DNA of 18,387 bases. Origin: Gammaproteobacteria bacterium. GTDB taxonomy: Bacteria > Pseudomonadota > Gammaproteobacteria > SZUA-229. Position 1 is the stretch's first letter; the number at the start of each line of letters is the position of its first letter. The stretch spans positions 1 to 18,387 of the forward strand of contig JAESSQ010000147.1 of the NCBI GenBank assembly GCA_016764035.1. Reading direction: 5' to 3'. Positions 7,841-15,974 of the stretch are shown here, one piece after another. A program made the position numbers and the translations under genes. The notes beneath the pieces were generated by a model. That model made no database searches. It was not told the origin of the DNA and worked only from the letters and a program-made list of their open reading frames with translations.

Positions 7841-10800
7841 TATTTTCACCTTCGACCAGCGACTTAACTTTCTCTTTTTCACGCACAGTTTCTTTTCTAT
7901 CGTTTGCCTGTTCTGGCTGCAACGAAGAAAGTGTAATACTGCTTTCCTCTGTCTTCGCATAACGCGCTGGTAACAGCGACGCTAATTTAGCAATACTTTT
8001 ATCTATCCACTCGTTATAGATACCGATATCTAAATATTCTGTATTCTTTTCATGTACACCGATGGCTTTCTCTTCGAATGGATATGCCTGATCTTCTATA
8101 ACCAACTCGTACTCTTCTAGCTCCTCAGCATTTAAATTTGTTGGTCGCTCAGACTTAAGCAAGGCTGTGCTAAATTCATAATAAATTTCTGCAATATAAT
8201 ATGTCGCTGCAGCAGTCACATCACCCACCTGATAATCAAGCAATTTAGTGTATTCTTTAATAGCACTACGCATGCGCTGTTTCTTTTTCTTCAGGTTCTT
8301 TTTAAAGGGTTTAACTAAAGCCACCTTATTGAAGGCCTGTAGTTTTGGCTCGGCTAAAACCAAAGCAGCTTTTGCGGCAATAAATTTCGTTCGATCCGTG
8401 CGCCCTTTACCAGCTGATGCGTCAGTACGAACAATGACTTTTAACTCCGCAATATATTTTTTGCGTTGCCCCTGATTTAAATAAATACCTGCAATTTTCT
8501 GTCGCACTTCTAATGCATCTTCAACCGGGTTAGGGAAGTATTTAACTAATTTTCGATATACCAGTAATGCTTTGCCTTCAGCTTCTGCCTTTTCATACAG
8601 TTCTGCCGCCTGGTTTAAAGCTTCACGCCTTAAGCCTTCATTTTTTGGATTTTCTTTTTCTATCCGTTCAAATTCAGCGGCTGCCTTCAAGTATTCACCT
8701 TCTTCTTTATAGACAACGGCCAATTTTTTAGTAATGTCTTTTAATAGATCATGTTGTGGATAAAGCTTTCTAAACCCTTCTAACACAACCGCAACCTGCG
8801 ACCATTGCTTTAACAATATTAATGAAGCCGCTGCGTCGTATTCAGCTGTCGGACGAATTTTCGAATTTGGTGCTACGTCAGCTACGCGTAAAAAATGCTC
8901 GGCAGCAATTTTATGATCGCCCAACTTCCTTGCCTGCTCACCTTGTTTATAAATTGACGCCGCTAAATTTTCCGTTAACGAGGTATAGCTCTTGATTTTC
9001 TTATCGGTTAACAACAACGTTTCGGTGTAGGCAAGTTCTGCATCTTTATAATTTGTCGTATCAAAGGATGCATGCGCCACCACCATCCAGGCTGAACGTA
9101 AAAGTTTTTTATCAGCTTTGGGGTAAACGATTATCACCCGACGCCCGTACTTTATCGCCTGTTCATAATCTTTTAATTCGTATAAGTCATCCACCGCTGA
9201 AACCAGTACCACGGCCGCATGTTTATTCTTAGGAAAGTAATCTGTAAACTTGAGTGAACTACGTATAATTTCGCGTTTAATAATATTACGCTGTGACTGC
9301 TTCGCTACCTTCAAATGCTCTCGATAAGAAAATACCGCCGCATAACCAGCACTGGCAGAATCTTCATGCACCAAATAATTGTATGCAGTTCTTTCATATT
9401 CAACCGCTGCCGCAATATAATCTTTATGCTCTAGTAACAAACCGGCTAGCTGATTATTTAACTTAGGCGCTCCTTTTTCTTCTGGAAACGACGCTAAATA
9501 TTCCCTATACCAATAAATAGCTTCCTTATAGTTTTCTTCTTTCTGCTTACGTAATCGCTTATCTTGATACAAGGCATGATAATGATTCGCTAAATCTATA
9601 ATGTTTGATTTCAAAAAGGCCAGAACAGTTGGATGGTCATTGATATCAAAGAAGGTCCAGTAATTTGAATTTAAACGGTAGGTTTTAGAAAAGGATTTTT
9701 TAGCATCCACAACCAAACGTGGGAAACCACCCTTTTTATAAATCTCTATTATTCGAATATTAAAATATGGCGATTCTCTTGATACAGGATTACGATCGAT
9801 ATATGCCTGATAAGATTGCGCCGCATCTGCATAGCGACGCTTGGTTAAATAATATTCACCAAGATGACTGTAAATACTCGCCTCATAAAACCGATGGCCA
9901 TGCTTATCAAAAAACTCGACAACTGATTCTGCACCGCCTAAGTATGAGAAACTTAAACTGATAACACGATACGTATCATCAATGCGTTTCCTCTCAATCT
10001 TGTTATCGATGTTTTCGAGGTCGTAACCATTATCGACTTTATAGTCGAGCATTTTTATATAATTTTGTAGTGCTTCCTCATACAGTTCCTGTTTAAAATA
10101 GGACCAACCCTGTTTATACAATGCCAGTTCATAAAACTCCGAGCCTTCACCGCTGTTTATCACTGCCTGGTAAGATTCTTCGGCATCTAAAAATTTCTTG
10201 CGCGTAAAGAAAAATTCTGCACGACGAAACTGCGCTTCATCAATATGTCTTGATTGTGGATATTTAACAATTAATTGGTCAAGCGTTTTCATCGCTATCG
10301 CTATCTGCCCCGTTTCTTCATAAGCGCGAGATAGTTGATAGAGAACCTGATCGTTTCGTTCGAACAGAGGGTATTTTTTTAACAGACTTTTATAAAGTTC
10401 AATAGCTTCTTTCGCACCCGCTGCCTGCAAAGCATCAGCATCCTGTTTAGTATCATCCCCTGGTGGCACTATTTTCTTTTGCTTCGATCCAGCTAAATCT
10501 ATTTTTTTACCCGCTCGCTCACTAAATATTTTTTCACCTTCGCTTATGTCAGCAATAGGTCCATCAGCCGTCGCAATCGTTTTTTTGTTGTCGTCTGTAA
10601 TAATTGGCGCAAAATCTGTCACCGGTTTTTGTATTGCTGTCGCTTGTGAAGCACTATCAGTAACTGGTTTCAGAGCGTCCGCATTTTGTGTTAATACGAC
10701 TTCGGCCGATAACGCAGCCTGCAAATTCTCCTGTTGCAATTGAACATTACCTTCAACTTCATACTCTTTTTGAATTTTTAAATCTGCTAAACGGCGAAGC

Positions 10801-11030
10801 GCCTCTGGCGTCATCGCTGTTTCTGGTGTTTCTTTCAAAAATTTCTCATAACTGGCCATGGCCTTTTCCAAACTGCCATGGACCTTCTCTTCTTTTACAA
10901 CAAACTTAACTTCATTAAGACTTGCTAACGTTCCTTTCGAACCCGTACCCGCACAAGACACCAACAGCGAAGAAATAGCACTTATCAATAACAGCTTAAC
11001 GACATGGTTTTTGTTGTTCTGCGAATACAT
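7833..11030 (-). CDS. Large TPR outer-membrane lipoprotein, GltE/AglT-like by architecture
   Basis: This 1065-aa protein starts with a lipoprotein signal (VVKLLLISAISSLLVSC, C26, followed by Ala-Gly, so outer-membrane sorting is expected). A linker with low complexity spans roughly 95-200. From about 200 to 900 there are many TPR-type helical pairs, such as QLSRAYEETGQIAIAMKTLD, AQFRRAEFFFTRKKFLDAEE, YKQGWSYFKQELYEEALQNY and AVVYKEEGEYLKAAAEFERI. The C-terminal part is charged and Lys/Glu-rich (LKKKKQRMRSAIKEY and onward). TPR arrays are protein-binding scaffolds. In the Myxococcus system TPR lipoproteins lie at the outer membrane, and I infer the same place here. The ATG follows the stop of the preceding gene by 3 nt and its own stop overlaps the next start by 8 nt. 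The ribosome site is weak, so coupled translation is likely. Confidence 0.88.
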   Translation of the reverse strand: MYSQNNKNHVVKLLLISAISSLLVSCAGTGSKGTLASLNEVKFVVKEEKVHGSLEKAMASYEKFLKETPETAMTPEALRRLADLKIQKEYEVEGNVQLQQENLQAALSAEVVLTQNADALKPVTDSASQATAIQKPVTDFAPIITDDNKKTIATADGPIADISEGEKIFSERAGKKIDLAGSKQKKIVPPGDDTKQDADALQAAGAKEAIELYKSLLKKYPLFERNDQVLYQLSRAYEETGQIAIAMKTLDQLIVKYPQSRHIDEAQFRRAEFFFTRKKFLDAEESYQAVINSGEGSEFYELALYKQGWSYFKQELYEEALQNYIKMLDYKVDNGYDLENIDNKIERKRIDDTYRVISLSFSYLGGAESVVEFFDKHGHRFYEASIYSHLGEYYLTKRRYADAAQSYQAYIDRNPVSRESPYFNIRIIEIYKKGGFPRLVVDAKKSFSKTYRLNSNYWTFFDINDHPTVLAFLKSNIIDLANHYHALYQDKRLRKQKEENYKEAIYWYREYLASFPEEKGAPKLNNQLAGLLLEHKDYIAAAVEYERTAYNYLVHEDSASAGYAAVFSYREHLKVAKQSQRNIIKREIIRSSLKFTDYFPKNKHAAVVLVSAVDDLYELKDYEQAIKYGRRVIIVYPKADKKLLRSAWMVVAHASFDTTNYKDAELAYTETLLLTDKKIKSYTSLTENLAASIYKQGEQARKLGDHKIAAEHFLRVADVAPNSKIRPTAEYDAAASLILLKQWSQVAVVLEGFRKLYPQHDLLKDITKKLAVVYKEEGEYLKAAAEFERIEKENPKNEGLRREALNQAAELYEKAEAEGKALLVYRKLVKYFPNPVEDALEVRQKIAGIYLNQGQRKKYIAELKVIVRTDASAGKGRTDRTKFIAAKAALVLAEPKLQAFNKVALVKPFKKNLKKKKQRMRSAIKEYTKLLDYQVGDVTAAATYYIAEIYYEFSTALLKSERPTNLNAEELEEYELVIEDQAYPFEEKAIGVHEKNTEYLDIGIYNEWIDKSIAKLASLLPARYAKTEESSITLSSLQPEQANDRKETVREKEKVKSLVEGENNE

Positions 11031-11033
11031 AAA

Positions 11034-13160
11034 CTATCGACCCTGCAACCTTTCTTTCGAAAGCAGCGATACATTATCGACAGGTATTACATCCAGCGCT
11101 TGTTGGCCTGTTGTGTCAATATTCGTTTGTTTGTCCTGAACAGCATCATCTTTAATGGGCTGGTCTGCGCTGCCGTCTGGTTGCGCCTTTTTCTGCAATT
11201 CATGTTTTTTGCGTTGTTTTTCTATCTCTGCATCCAGTTGTGATTTTGTTGCCCTGTCATAACTTTCGGCCAACGCAAACCGTGCTTTTATCTGGTATTC
11301 TTCTAAACGTTTACGACGACTATCAAGCTCATTAATGGCCATGGTCTCGAGCAGACGCCCCTGTTTTGCCATAACGCCTTTCAGTTTTCTCTGCGCTGCA
11401 AACAAATGTGTGCGGTATTGACGGATAGGCACGGTATAACCCTCATAACTCTGCGTCGCCGCCTGTCTGGTACGAATAAAAGAATTGTAGCGTTGTTTTA
11501 ATGTTTGAATTATTTTATCCAGTGACACCAAATGATTATAAGCATCGGTCAAACGCTGATCGTACTCAGTTTGTATTCGCCACGACAACACACCGCGCAA
11601 ACGTTGCAGCCGTGAAACGGTGGCCGCATCGACTGACTGCGGTTTTGTAGCAATTATTCCTTCCAACGAAATGATGGTATTCAATGCCTGACGTTCGGCT
11701 GACGTTGCTAGATATTCCGGGCGTGGCGATATCAGCATATTTTTAATCTTTTTCGCCAAATTATCTCTTTGCTCCAGACGTAATTTAATTCGAGTATCTA
11801 ATTGCTTAAATCGTTTTTCGACAAGAGGTAATAATGGTTGCTGATAGGCACGACGTATGTCTATCATCTCCTCGTAAACCCTAAGATCAGCAAGCCATTT
11901 ATCAATATGCAGACGTAAATCTGCTAAATCTTTATAATTTTGGTACGACTGTTGAAAGTCATGTGACGCCATTAGCTCCAGGATGTAACGTGTCTCTGGT
12001 GCATCGGGTAAGTCACGCAGATTGACCACCCAGTTTTTATCTTTGTCCGCTTTTTCATCAAGCAGTGCAGCGAGAAACTGCCCTTTTCGAATGGTTTTAA
12101 TCGAACCGTCCAAACTACTTATTTCTTCTGCAAAAACATCCATGGCATGATCATACAAATTAGCCGCTTTACCATGTGCCTTTAGTTTGCTATAGGCATA
12201 GGGCACTGCCATTAACACTTCCTGTACAGAATAATTGGTGTCGGCACGCTCATGTAAAATTGACCAGGGTACCAGCGCACGATCATATCGCCCTTTCGAA
12301 GCTGCAACCCAACCCGAACCCAACAGGGCACGGTTGGAGTACGGGCCATCCAAACGAACACGTTCAAAGTATTTTTGTGCCTGAGCATCATCACCTTTCT
12401 CAAGGTAACGGTATGCCAGTTTTAAATTGGTTTTATCTTTAAGCGCAAGTAAACCATTCTCACTCACTGACAAACTGCCAAGCTCATCTAAAACGACGAA
12501 GCCCTGTTCTTCCTTACCACTCTGTATTAGTGCGATGCCAAGGTTGTATAAAACGTAGCCATGAAGATTGTCTTCGTCTCTTAACAATTCTAGACTAGTC
12601 GCAGCTACAGAAAATTGACCGACATCAATATTGGCCAATGCCTTTAAATAAGCGACATCTGTTTTAAAAGATTCGGGTTCTTTTCCACGCAAGACTTCGC
12701 GTGAATATTTTTCCTGATAATGGGCTCTATCGGGTTCTTTTCGAATTAGCTGTAATGCATACAGTGTATTTTGCGCATCATTTTTTTTGTAAAAAACACG
12801 CGCCAATGCCAACGCAGCCTCATTTCTTGTTGCCAGATCAACACCTGAACCTAACACTGCTCGTATGGCTTTACCCGCACGCTGATTCATTCGATACTGT
12901 AATTCTAAATCACCAATAGAAAATTCAGCATGCCCAAGGTGTTGGTGAAAAGCGTCGAGCTCGGATTCATCAAGTTCATAATATTGCGTTAATTCAGCAT
13001 CAAGCCTAGCCAGGGCATCGAAATGCAAATCTTGATACGCGTAATACAGCACTTCACCAAAATATAAGTCACGCAACTCAACATTTTTGAGCCCACTGGC
13101 GGCAAATACCGACAAGCTGCATAATAAAGCAGATATTAATGTAATTGAGCGATACAGCAT
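11034..13160 (-). CDS. Periplasmic TPR/coiled-coil protein of the Glt-like cluster
   Basis: This 708-aa protein has a signal peptide (MLYRSITLISALLCSLSVFA). Residues about 25-370 are helical repeats of TPR type (YVLYNLGIALIQSGKEEQGF, AYRYLEKGDDAQAQKYFERV, ALLGSGWVAASKGRYDRALV). About 430-650 is predicted long coiled coil, ending in ARFALAESYDRATKSQLDAE. The last 50 or so residues are a polar tail rich in Lys, Gln and Asp. The frame opens at a GTG (13199) inside the preceding gene, but ATG 13160 is chosen: it is 1 nt after the previous stop and starts the signal peptide directly. The combination of TPRs with a coiled coil suggests a rod-like periplasmic element between the inner-membrane motor and the outer-membrane lipoproteins; that role is inferred. 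It is comparable in role, not shown in sequence, to GltD/AgmU. Confidence 0.85.
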   Translation of the reverse strand: MLYRSITLISALLCSLSVFAASGLKNVELRDLYFGEVLYYAYQDLHFDALARLDAELTQYYELDESELDAFHQHLGHAEFSIGDLELQYRMNQRAGKAIRAVLGSGVDLATRNEAALALARVFYKKNDAQNTLYALQLIRKEPDRAHYQEKYSREVLRGKEPESFKTDVAYLKALANIDVGQFSVAATSLELLRDEDNLHGYVLYNLGIALIQSGKEEQGFVVLDELGSLSVSENGLLALKDKTNLKLAYRYLEKGDDAQAQKYFERVRLDGPYSNRALLGSGWVAASKGRYDRALVPWSILHERADTNYSVQEVLMAVPYAYSKLKAHGKAANLYDHAMDVFAEEISSLDGSIKTIRKGQFLAALLDEKADKDKNWVVNLRDLPDAPETRYILELMASHDFQQSYQNYKDLADLRLHIDKWLADLRVYEEMIDIRRAYQQPLLPLVEKRFKQLDTRIKLRLEQRDNLAKKIKNMLISPRPEYLATSAERQALNTIISLEGIIATKPQSVDAATVSRLQRLRGVLSWRIQTEYDQRLTDAYNHLVSLDKIIQTLKQRYNSFIRTRQAATQSYEGYTVPIRQYRTHLFAAQRKLKGVMAKQGRLLETMAINELDSRRKRLEEYQIKARFALAESYDRATKSQLDAEIEKQRKKHELQKKAQPDGSADQPIKDDAVQDKQTNIDTTGQQALDVIPVDNVSLLSKERLQGR

Positions 13161-13161
13161 T

Positions 13162-13701
13162 TTACCAGTCTTTGAATGTAACCTTTTGATCGGATGCACT
13201 GGTGCCCACTATCTGTATTTCAACAAACTTTGGCCCTACTGCTTTTGTTACGGTAAAATTTTCACTACGTTGGTAGGCATTTCCCGATTTTGCACGGCCG
13301 ATAAAACTGGCGACCAATGCATGCTCACCGGTTTTTATATTACCCGTATAAATTCGCTGCACACCGCCCGAACGTAACGCCTCGATTTCTTTAAACGTGT
13401 ACAAGTGTTGCGCAACAACTTTGTTATCAAGCTTTATTTGCATTGAATCGAGTACAAAATCTTCATCTCCCGTTAGTGAGATAAAGAATGAAACCTGTGT
13501 ATTGGAAGGGAACAACAGCTTTTCTTCGAGACGTGTTAATTCTGACGTCAAGTCCAACACATCTTTTTTAATATCTTGAACTTGCTCATCCAACCCCTTT
13601 ATTTGAGCTTTGGTAACTTCAGCGGCCTGGATTGATAGTGATAAAAAGCCCATAAAGAATATAACGAGTATGCGCAAGCTGGCTAAATATTGAATTAACA
13701 T
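13162..13701 (-). CDS. Small exported coiled-coil protein, first gene of the cluster
   Basis: This is a 179-aa protein with a signal peptide (hydrophobic 9-24, cleavage near SIQAA-E). A heptad-like stretch follows at about 33-62 (LDEQVQDIKKDVLDLTSELT), then about 110 residues predicted to be mainly beta strands (QVSFFISLTGD, GVQRIYTGNIKTGEHALVAS, PKFVEIQIVG). There is no Cys in the mature part. I recognise no named family; the G-E-H-x-L motif after an exposed strand is reminiscent of a small beta-sandwich, which is inference. TAGGTAGC lies 7 nt before the ATG. It ends 1 nt before the start of the 708-aa TPR gene and is the promoter-proximal gene. A periplasmic adaptor role is suggested by position and by the coiled coil, which could pair with that of its neighbour. 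Confidence 0.8.
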   Translation of the reverse strand: MLIQYLASLRILVIFFMGFLSLSIQAAEVTKAQIKGLDEQVQDIKKDVLDLTSELTRLEEKLLFPSNTQVSFFISLTGDEDFVLDSMQIKLDNKVVAQHLYTFKEIEALRSGGVQRIYTGNIKTGEHALVASFIGRAKSGNAYQRSENFTVTKAVGPKFVEIQIVGTSASDQKVTFKDW

Positions 13702-13724
13702 AATTGCTACCTAATGATGACGAC

Positions 13725-13753
13725 TTAATAAATACACGCAAGAGTACCGCCAA
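13725..13753 (-). promoter_or_regulatory. Candidate promoter of the nine-gene operon (sigma-54-like or sigma-70)
   Basis: On the minus strand, TTGGCGGTACTCTTGCG (13753-13737) has GG and GC exactly 12 nt apart, as in the -24/-12 sigma-54 consensus (TTGGC and TTGC both kept; the central ACG is not). A start would then fall near 13726, about 25 nt before the first ATG. The same segment also reads as a sigma-70 promoter: TTGGCG, 17-nt spacer, TATTAA (13730-13725), 4 of 6 matches in each hexamer. The sequence alone does not decide between them. Confidence 0.35.
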
Positions 13754-13825
13754 CAAGCCTTGCATCGACAGCCTGTTCGAGCCAAACTTGTTTAACGCAC
13801 TCCGAAAAACGACAAGCCATTTACA

Positions 13826-13846
13826 AACATACCTATAACGTATGTT
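13826..13846. promoter_or_regulatory. 21-bp inverted repeat upstream of the operon
   Basis: AACATAC-CTATAAC-GTATGTT is a perfect 7-bp inverted repeat with a 7-nt spacer. It is about 75 nt upstream of the candidate operon promoter and about 200 nt upstream of dgkA. Its size and spacing fit a dimeric regulator site, or an enhancer site if the promoter is sigma-54. No regulator can be named. Confidence 0.35.
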
Positions 13847-14046
13847 AGAAAAAGATTATGCGACTAAGTATATTCAATATTTCAAAAAAATAAGGAATAC
13901 GCATAATAAAAGAAGTTATAAATAAATCAGGAAAATGCTGCTTTACACAATTAGCAACCGCCGCAATTAATTCACAACTGCTAATATATTAAAATAAGCA
14001 CATTAGCCATCAGACTATTTCTAACATTTGCAGGCGCAGCAACCAC

Positions 14047-14418
14047 ATGGCAAAAACAGGTACAACAGGCATCAAACGGATCATTAATGCGGCAGGATAC
14101 TCATGGCTTGGTTTTAAAGCAGCATTCAAACATGAAGCGGCTTTTCGCCAGGAACTCGGCTTAACGCTGGTACTTTCGGCAATAGCCTTATACTTTGGCC
14201 CAAGCTATGCTGACAAAGCTATATTAATAGCCAGTCTAATTTTTATCTTACTCGTCGAGATTCTCAATTCTGCATTAGAAGCCGTGGTCGATCGCCATGG
14301 CGATGAAATTCACCCATTATCAGGTCGTGCCAAAGATATGGGCTCGGCTGCGGTACTGCTCGCATTCATGATTACCGGGCTCATCTGGTTTTCGATTTTT
14401 TTCGAAACCTTGTCTTAA
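14047..14418 (+). CDS. dgkA: Diacylglycerol kinase DgkA
   Basis: This 123-aa inner-membrane enzyme phosphorylates diacylglycerol with ATP to phosphatidate, recycling diacylglycerol released during membrane-derived glycan synthesis. The length matches E. coli DgkA (about 122 aa). The sequence keeps AAGYSWLGFKAAF and EAAFRQE near the N-terminus. The catalytic stretch VEILNSALEAVVDR (69-83) holds E71, N74, E78 and D82, and GRAKDMGSAAV (93-103) holds K96 and D97, which match the active-site and metal ligands of the family. Three membrane helices are expected (about 35-50, 57-80, 98-119). It is divergent from the nine-gene operon and is followed by a 159-nt gap, so it is probably a single-gene unit. 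No strong Shine-Dalgarno is seen before the ATG. Confidence 0.96.
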   Translation: MAKTGTTGIKRIINAAGYSWLGFKAAFKHEAAFRQELGLTLVLSAIALYFGPSYADKAILIASLIFILLVEILNSALEAVVDRHGDEIHPLSGRAKDMGSAAVLLAFMITGLIWFSIFFETLS

Positions 14419-14577
14419 TGGTCATTTAATCGATTAACAGACTGTTATCTCAAGCAGTGCCTCAATACGTATAACTGTTCAATTCAGACACGAAAAACTA
14501 TATCGTCAGTTTGACGTCATCTTATTTATTTATACTACAATTCATAACAAATCCAAAAAATAACATTATTTCCAGCG

Positions 14578-15321
14578 ATGAATTTTATTATGAAACTTAA
14601 ACACTTAGCATGCTTTGCAGCACTTACGACATCTTTTACTGCTAACGCAGATTTTCTTTCTGTATCTGCCGGTGCAGGTATATGGGATGAATCACCGAGT
14701 GGTAATTTTCAAAAAATTACTGACCCAATGGCCGTCGATGTCGAAGACAAGTTATTTTGGGACAGTGAAACACAAGGCTATGTATTTGTAACGCTTGAGC
14801 ACTTCGTGCCGATTATCCCTAATTTTCGCCTGATACACACTAAACTAGATCATGACGGTAATGGCACAACCACCTTCGTTTTTGATAGTGTCAACTTTAC
14901 CGGTGATGTCAGCAACAATATTTCGATCGAAACTACCGACTTAATCGCATACTATGAAGTATTGGATAACGTCGTTAGTCTCGATCTTGGTTTGGTCATT
15001 CGAAATCTAAAAATAGACTACACAATTACCAGTGCTGGCATTACGACCAGCGATTCGATAAATGAAACCATCCCTATGCTGTACGCATTAATTGGCGCTT
15101 CACCCTGGCCTGATCTAATCATCAGTGGTGAATTAAGCTATATCGCCTTTGAGGGCAGTAGCATTTCTGACTTTACCGCTAAAATTGCCTATACCACTAG
15201 TTTCTTTGTTGGCGTTGAAGCGGGTTACCGTAAGCAAACATTTGAACTGGATGATGCCTCAGATACGGATGCTGATTTAAGTTTCGATGGCGTTTTTGCT
15301 GGTGCTTATATTAAATTTTAG
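14578..15321 (+). CDS. TIGR04219-like outer membrane beta-barrel protein
   Basis: This is a 247-aa exported barrel. The signal peptide MKLKHLACFAALTTSFTANA is clean if read from the second Met (ATG 14590); the first ATG (14578) adds four residues. Neither has a good ribosome site. The mature protein starts DFLSVSAGAGIWDESPSG, the usual N-terminal strand and loop of the TIGR04219 family, and continues as alternating strands (GYVFVTLEHFVPIIPNFRLI, DLIAYYEVLDNVVSLDLGLV, FFVGVEAGYRKQTFEL). It ends VFAGAYIKF with a C-terminal Phe, the signal read by the BAM machinery. A TTGACG (14511) and a TATACT (14531) lie upstream, but their 14-nt spacing is short, so a promoter there is doubtful. The function of this barrel family is unknown to me; it could be a small porin or a surface protein. 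The next gene is convergent. Confidence 0.85.
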   Translation: MNFIMKLKHLACFAALTTSFTANADFLSVSAGAGIWDESPSGNFQKITDPMAVDVEDKLFWDSETQGYVFVTLEHFVPIIPNFRLIHTKLDHDGNGTTTFVFDSVNFTGDVSNNISIETTDLIAYYEVLDNVVSLDLGLVIRNLKIDYTITSAGITTSDSINETIPMLYALIGASPWPDLIISGELSYIAFEGSSISDFTAKIAYTTSFFVGVEAGYRKQTFELDDASDTDADLSFDGVFAGAYIKF

Positions 15322-15331
15322 ACAACAGCTG

Positions 15332-15441
15332 AAAAACTTTAACCGCAGAGGCGCGGAGACGCAGAGTTTTATTTGGTAGCTGCGCCTACGGCGCAACTAC
15401 CAAAAATAGATTTTCTCTGTGCCTCTGCGGTAAAGTTCTTT
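15332..15441. repeat. Nested palindromic intergenic repeat (MITE/REP-like)
   Basis: Outer arms are AACTTTAACCGCAGAGGC (from 15335) and GCCTCTGCGGTAAAGTT (to 15437), complementary apart from one extra A. Each continues inward into the GACGCAGAG / CTCTGTG region. Inside sits a second hairpin: TTTGGTAG (15372-15379) pairs with CTACCAAA (15397-15404), then TGCGCC (15381) with GGCGCA (15390), around a TAC loop with one C-A mismatch. It lies between the stops of two convergent genes, so it could act as a bidirectional transcription barrier. I recall the ACCGCAGAG type of sequence as a common intergenic repeat in several bacteria, but cannot check this here. No transposase is nearby. Confidence 0.75.
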
Positions 15442-15509
15442 AAAAATTATAACTTGTTATTAATACTAGTCTTATTTAATAAACAAAAGCTCAACAAAAC
15501 GTTCCAGAA

Positions 15510-15974
15510 CTACAACTTTTTCACGACATCCAAAATAAGCTGTGCATGGCCTTCAGCCACAACGCCATACTCAGCATAACGGATAACACCGTCTTTATCG
15601 ATTACGAATGTCGAGCGCACAATACCCATTTTTTTAACGCCCTTTTTTTCTTTTTCCTGCCATACACCATAAGCATCACATAACTTACCGTCAGTATCGG
15701 CAAGCAGGCCAACCTGCAATGCAAACTTATTGATAAAATCTATATGGCTAACGCAGTTATCTTTACTTACGCCATAAACAACTGTATCCAACGCCGAAAA
15801 CTCGTCAATGTATTGTGTAAACTGATTAGCCTCTATGGTGCATCCGGGCGTATCATCTTTTGGGTAAAAATATAAAACCAAATTTTTATCACCCTTAAAA
15901 CCTGCAAGACTAACCAAAGCATTATTTTCATCCACCACTGAAAAAGCTGGTGCTGACTGTTGTGCGTTTAACAT
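15510..15974 (-). CDS. bcp: Thiol peroxidase Bcp/PrxQ
   Basis: This 154-aa peroxiredoxin reduces hydrogen peroxide and organic peroxides with thioredoxin as reductant. It has the family's FYPKDDTPGCTIEA motif, with the peroxidatic Cys at C45, and Thr at position 42 is kept. The usual resolving Cys five residues later (C50 in E. coli) is Asn here. Other Cys are C74 (KDNCVSHIDF) and C99 (GKLCDAYGVW); one of them may resolve, or this may be a one-Cys form. VYGVSKDN and GVWQEKEKKGVKKMGIVRST are conserved elsewhere in the family, and the length is normal. GAGGT lies 8 nt before the ATG. It is divergent from yheS with a 210-nt gap, and convergent with the barrel gene across the palindromic repeat. 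Confidence 0.95.
   Translation of the reverse strand: MLNAQQSAPAFSVVDENNALVSLAGFKGDKNLVLYFYPKDDTPGCTIEANQFTQYIDEFSALDTVVYGVSKDNCVSHIDFINKFALQVGLLADTDGKLCDAYGVWQEKEKKGVKKMGIVRSTFVIDKDGVIRYAEYGVVAEGHAQLILDVVKKL

Larger units (their letters stand above)
13702..14046. other. 345-nt divergent intergenic region between operon and dgkA
   Basis: No gene is supported here. The longest open stretch from an ATG (13858, plus) is only ten codons. The region is AT-rich toward dgkA and holds the candidate promoter and the inverted repeat listed separately. For dgkA I found only unpaired -10-like hexamers (TATAAA at 13917, TATATT at 13985) without a -35 at a good distance. Confidence 0.6.

Noticed and set aside
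7841..7960. Upstream start at 7960 for the small TPR lipoprotein
   Set aside because: It would lie deep inside the preceding gene and place the lipobox near residue 74. ATG 7840 has a good ribosome site.
13161..13199. GTG start at 13199 for the 708-aa TPR protein
   Set aside because: It would overlap the preceding gene by 38 nt and put 13 charged residues before the signal peptide; ATG 13160 fits better.
14504..14516. CGTCA-GTT-TGACG hairpin as dgkA terminator
   Set aside because: A 5-bp stem with a 3-nt loop and no following T-run is too weak, and it overlaps a promoter-like TTGACG.
15373..15579. 68-codon plus-strand frame over the palindromic repeat
   Set aside because: It starts inside the hairpin element and runs into the antisense of bcp; the translation has no protein-like features.
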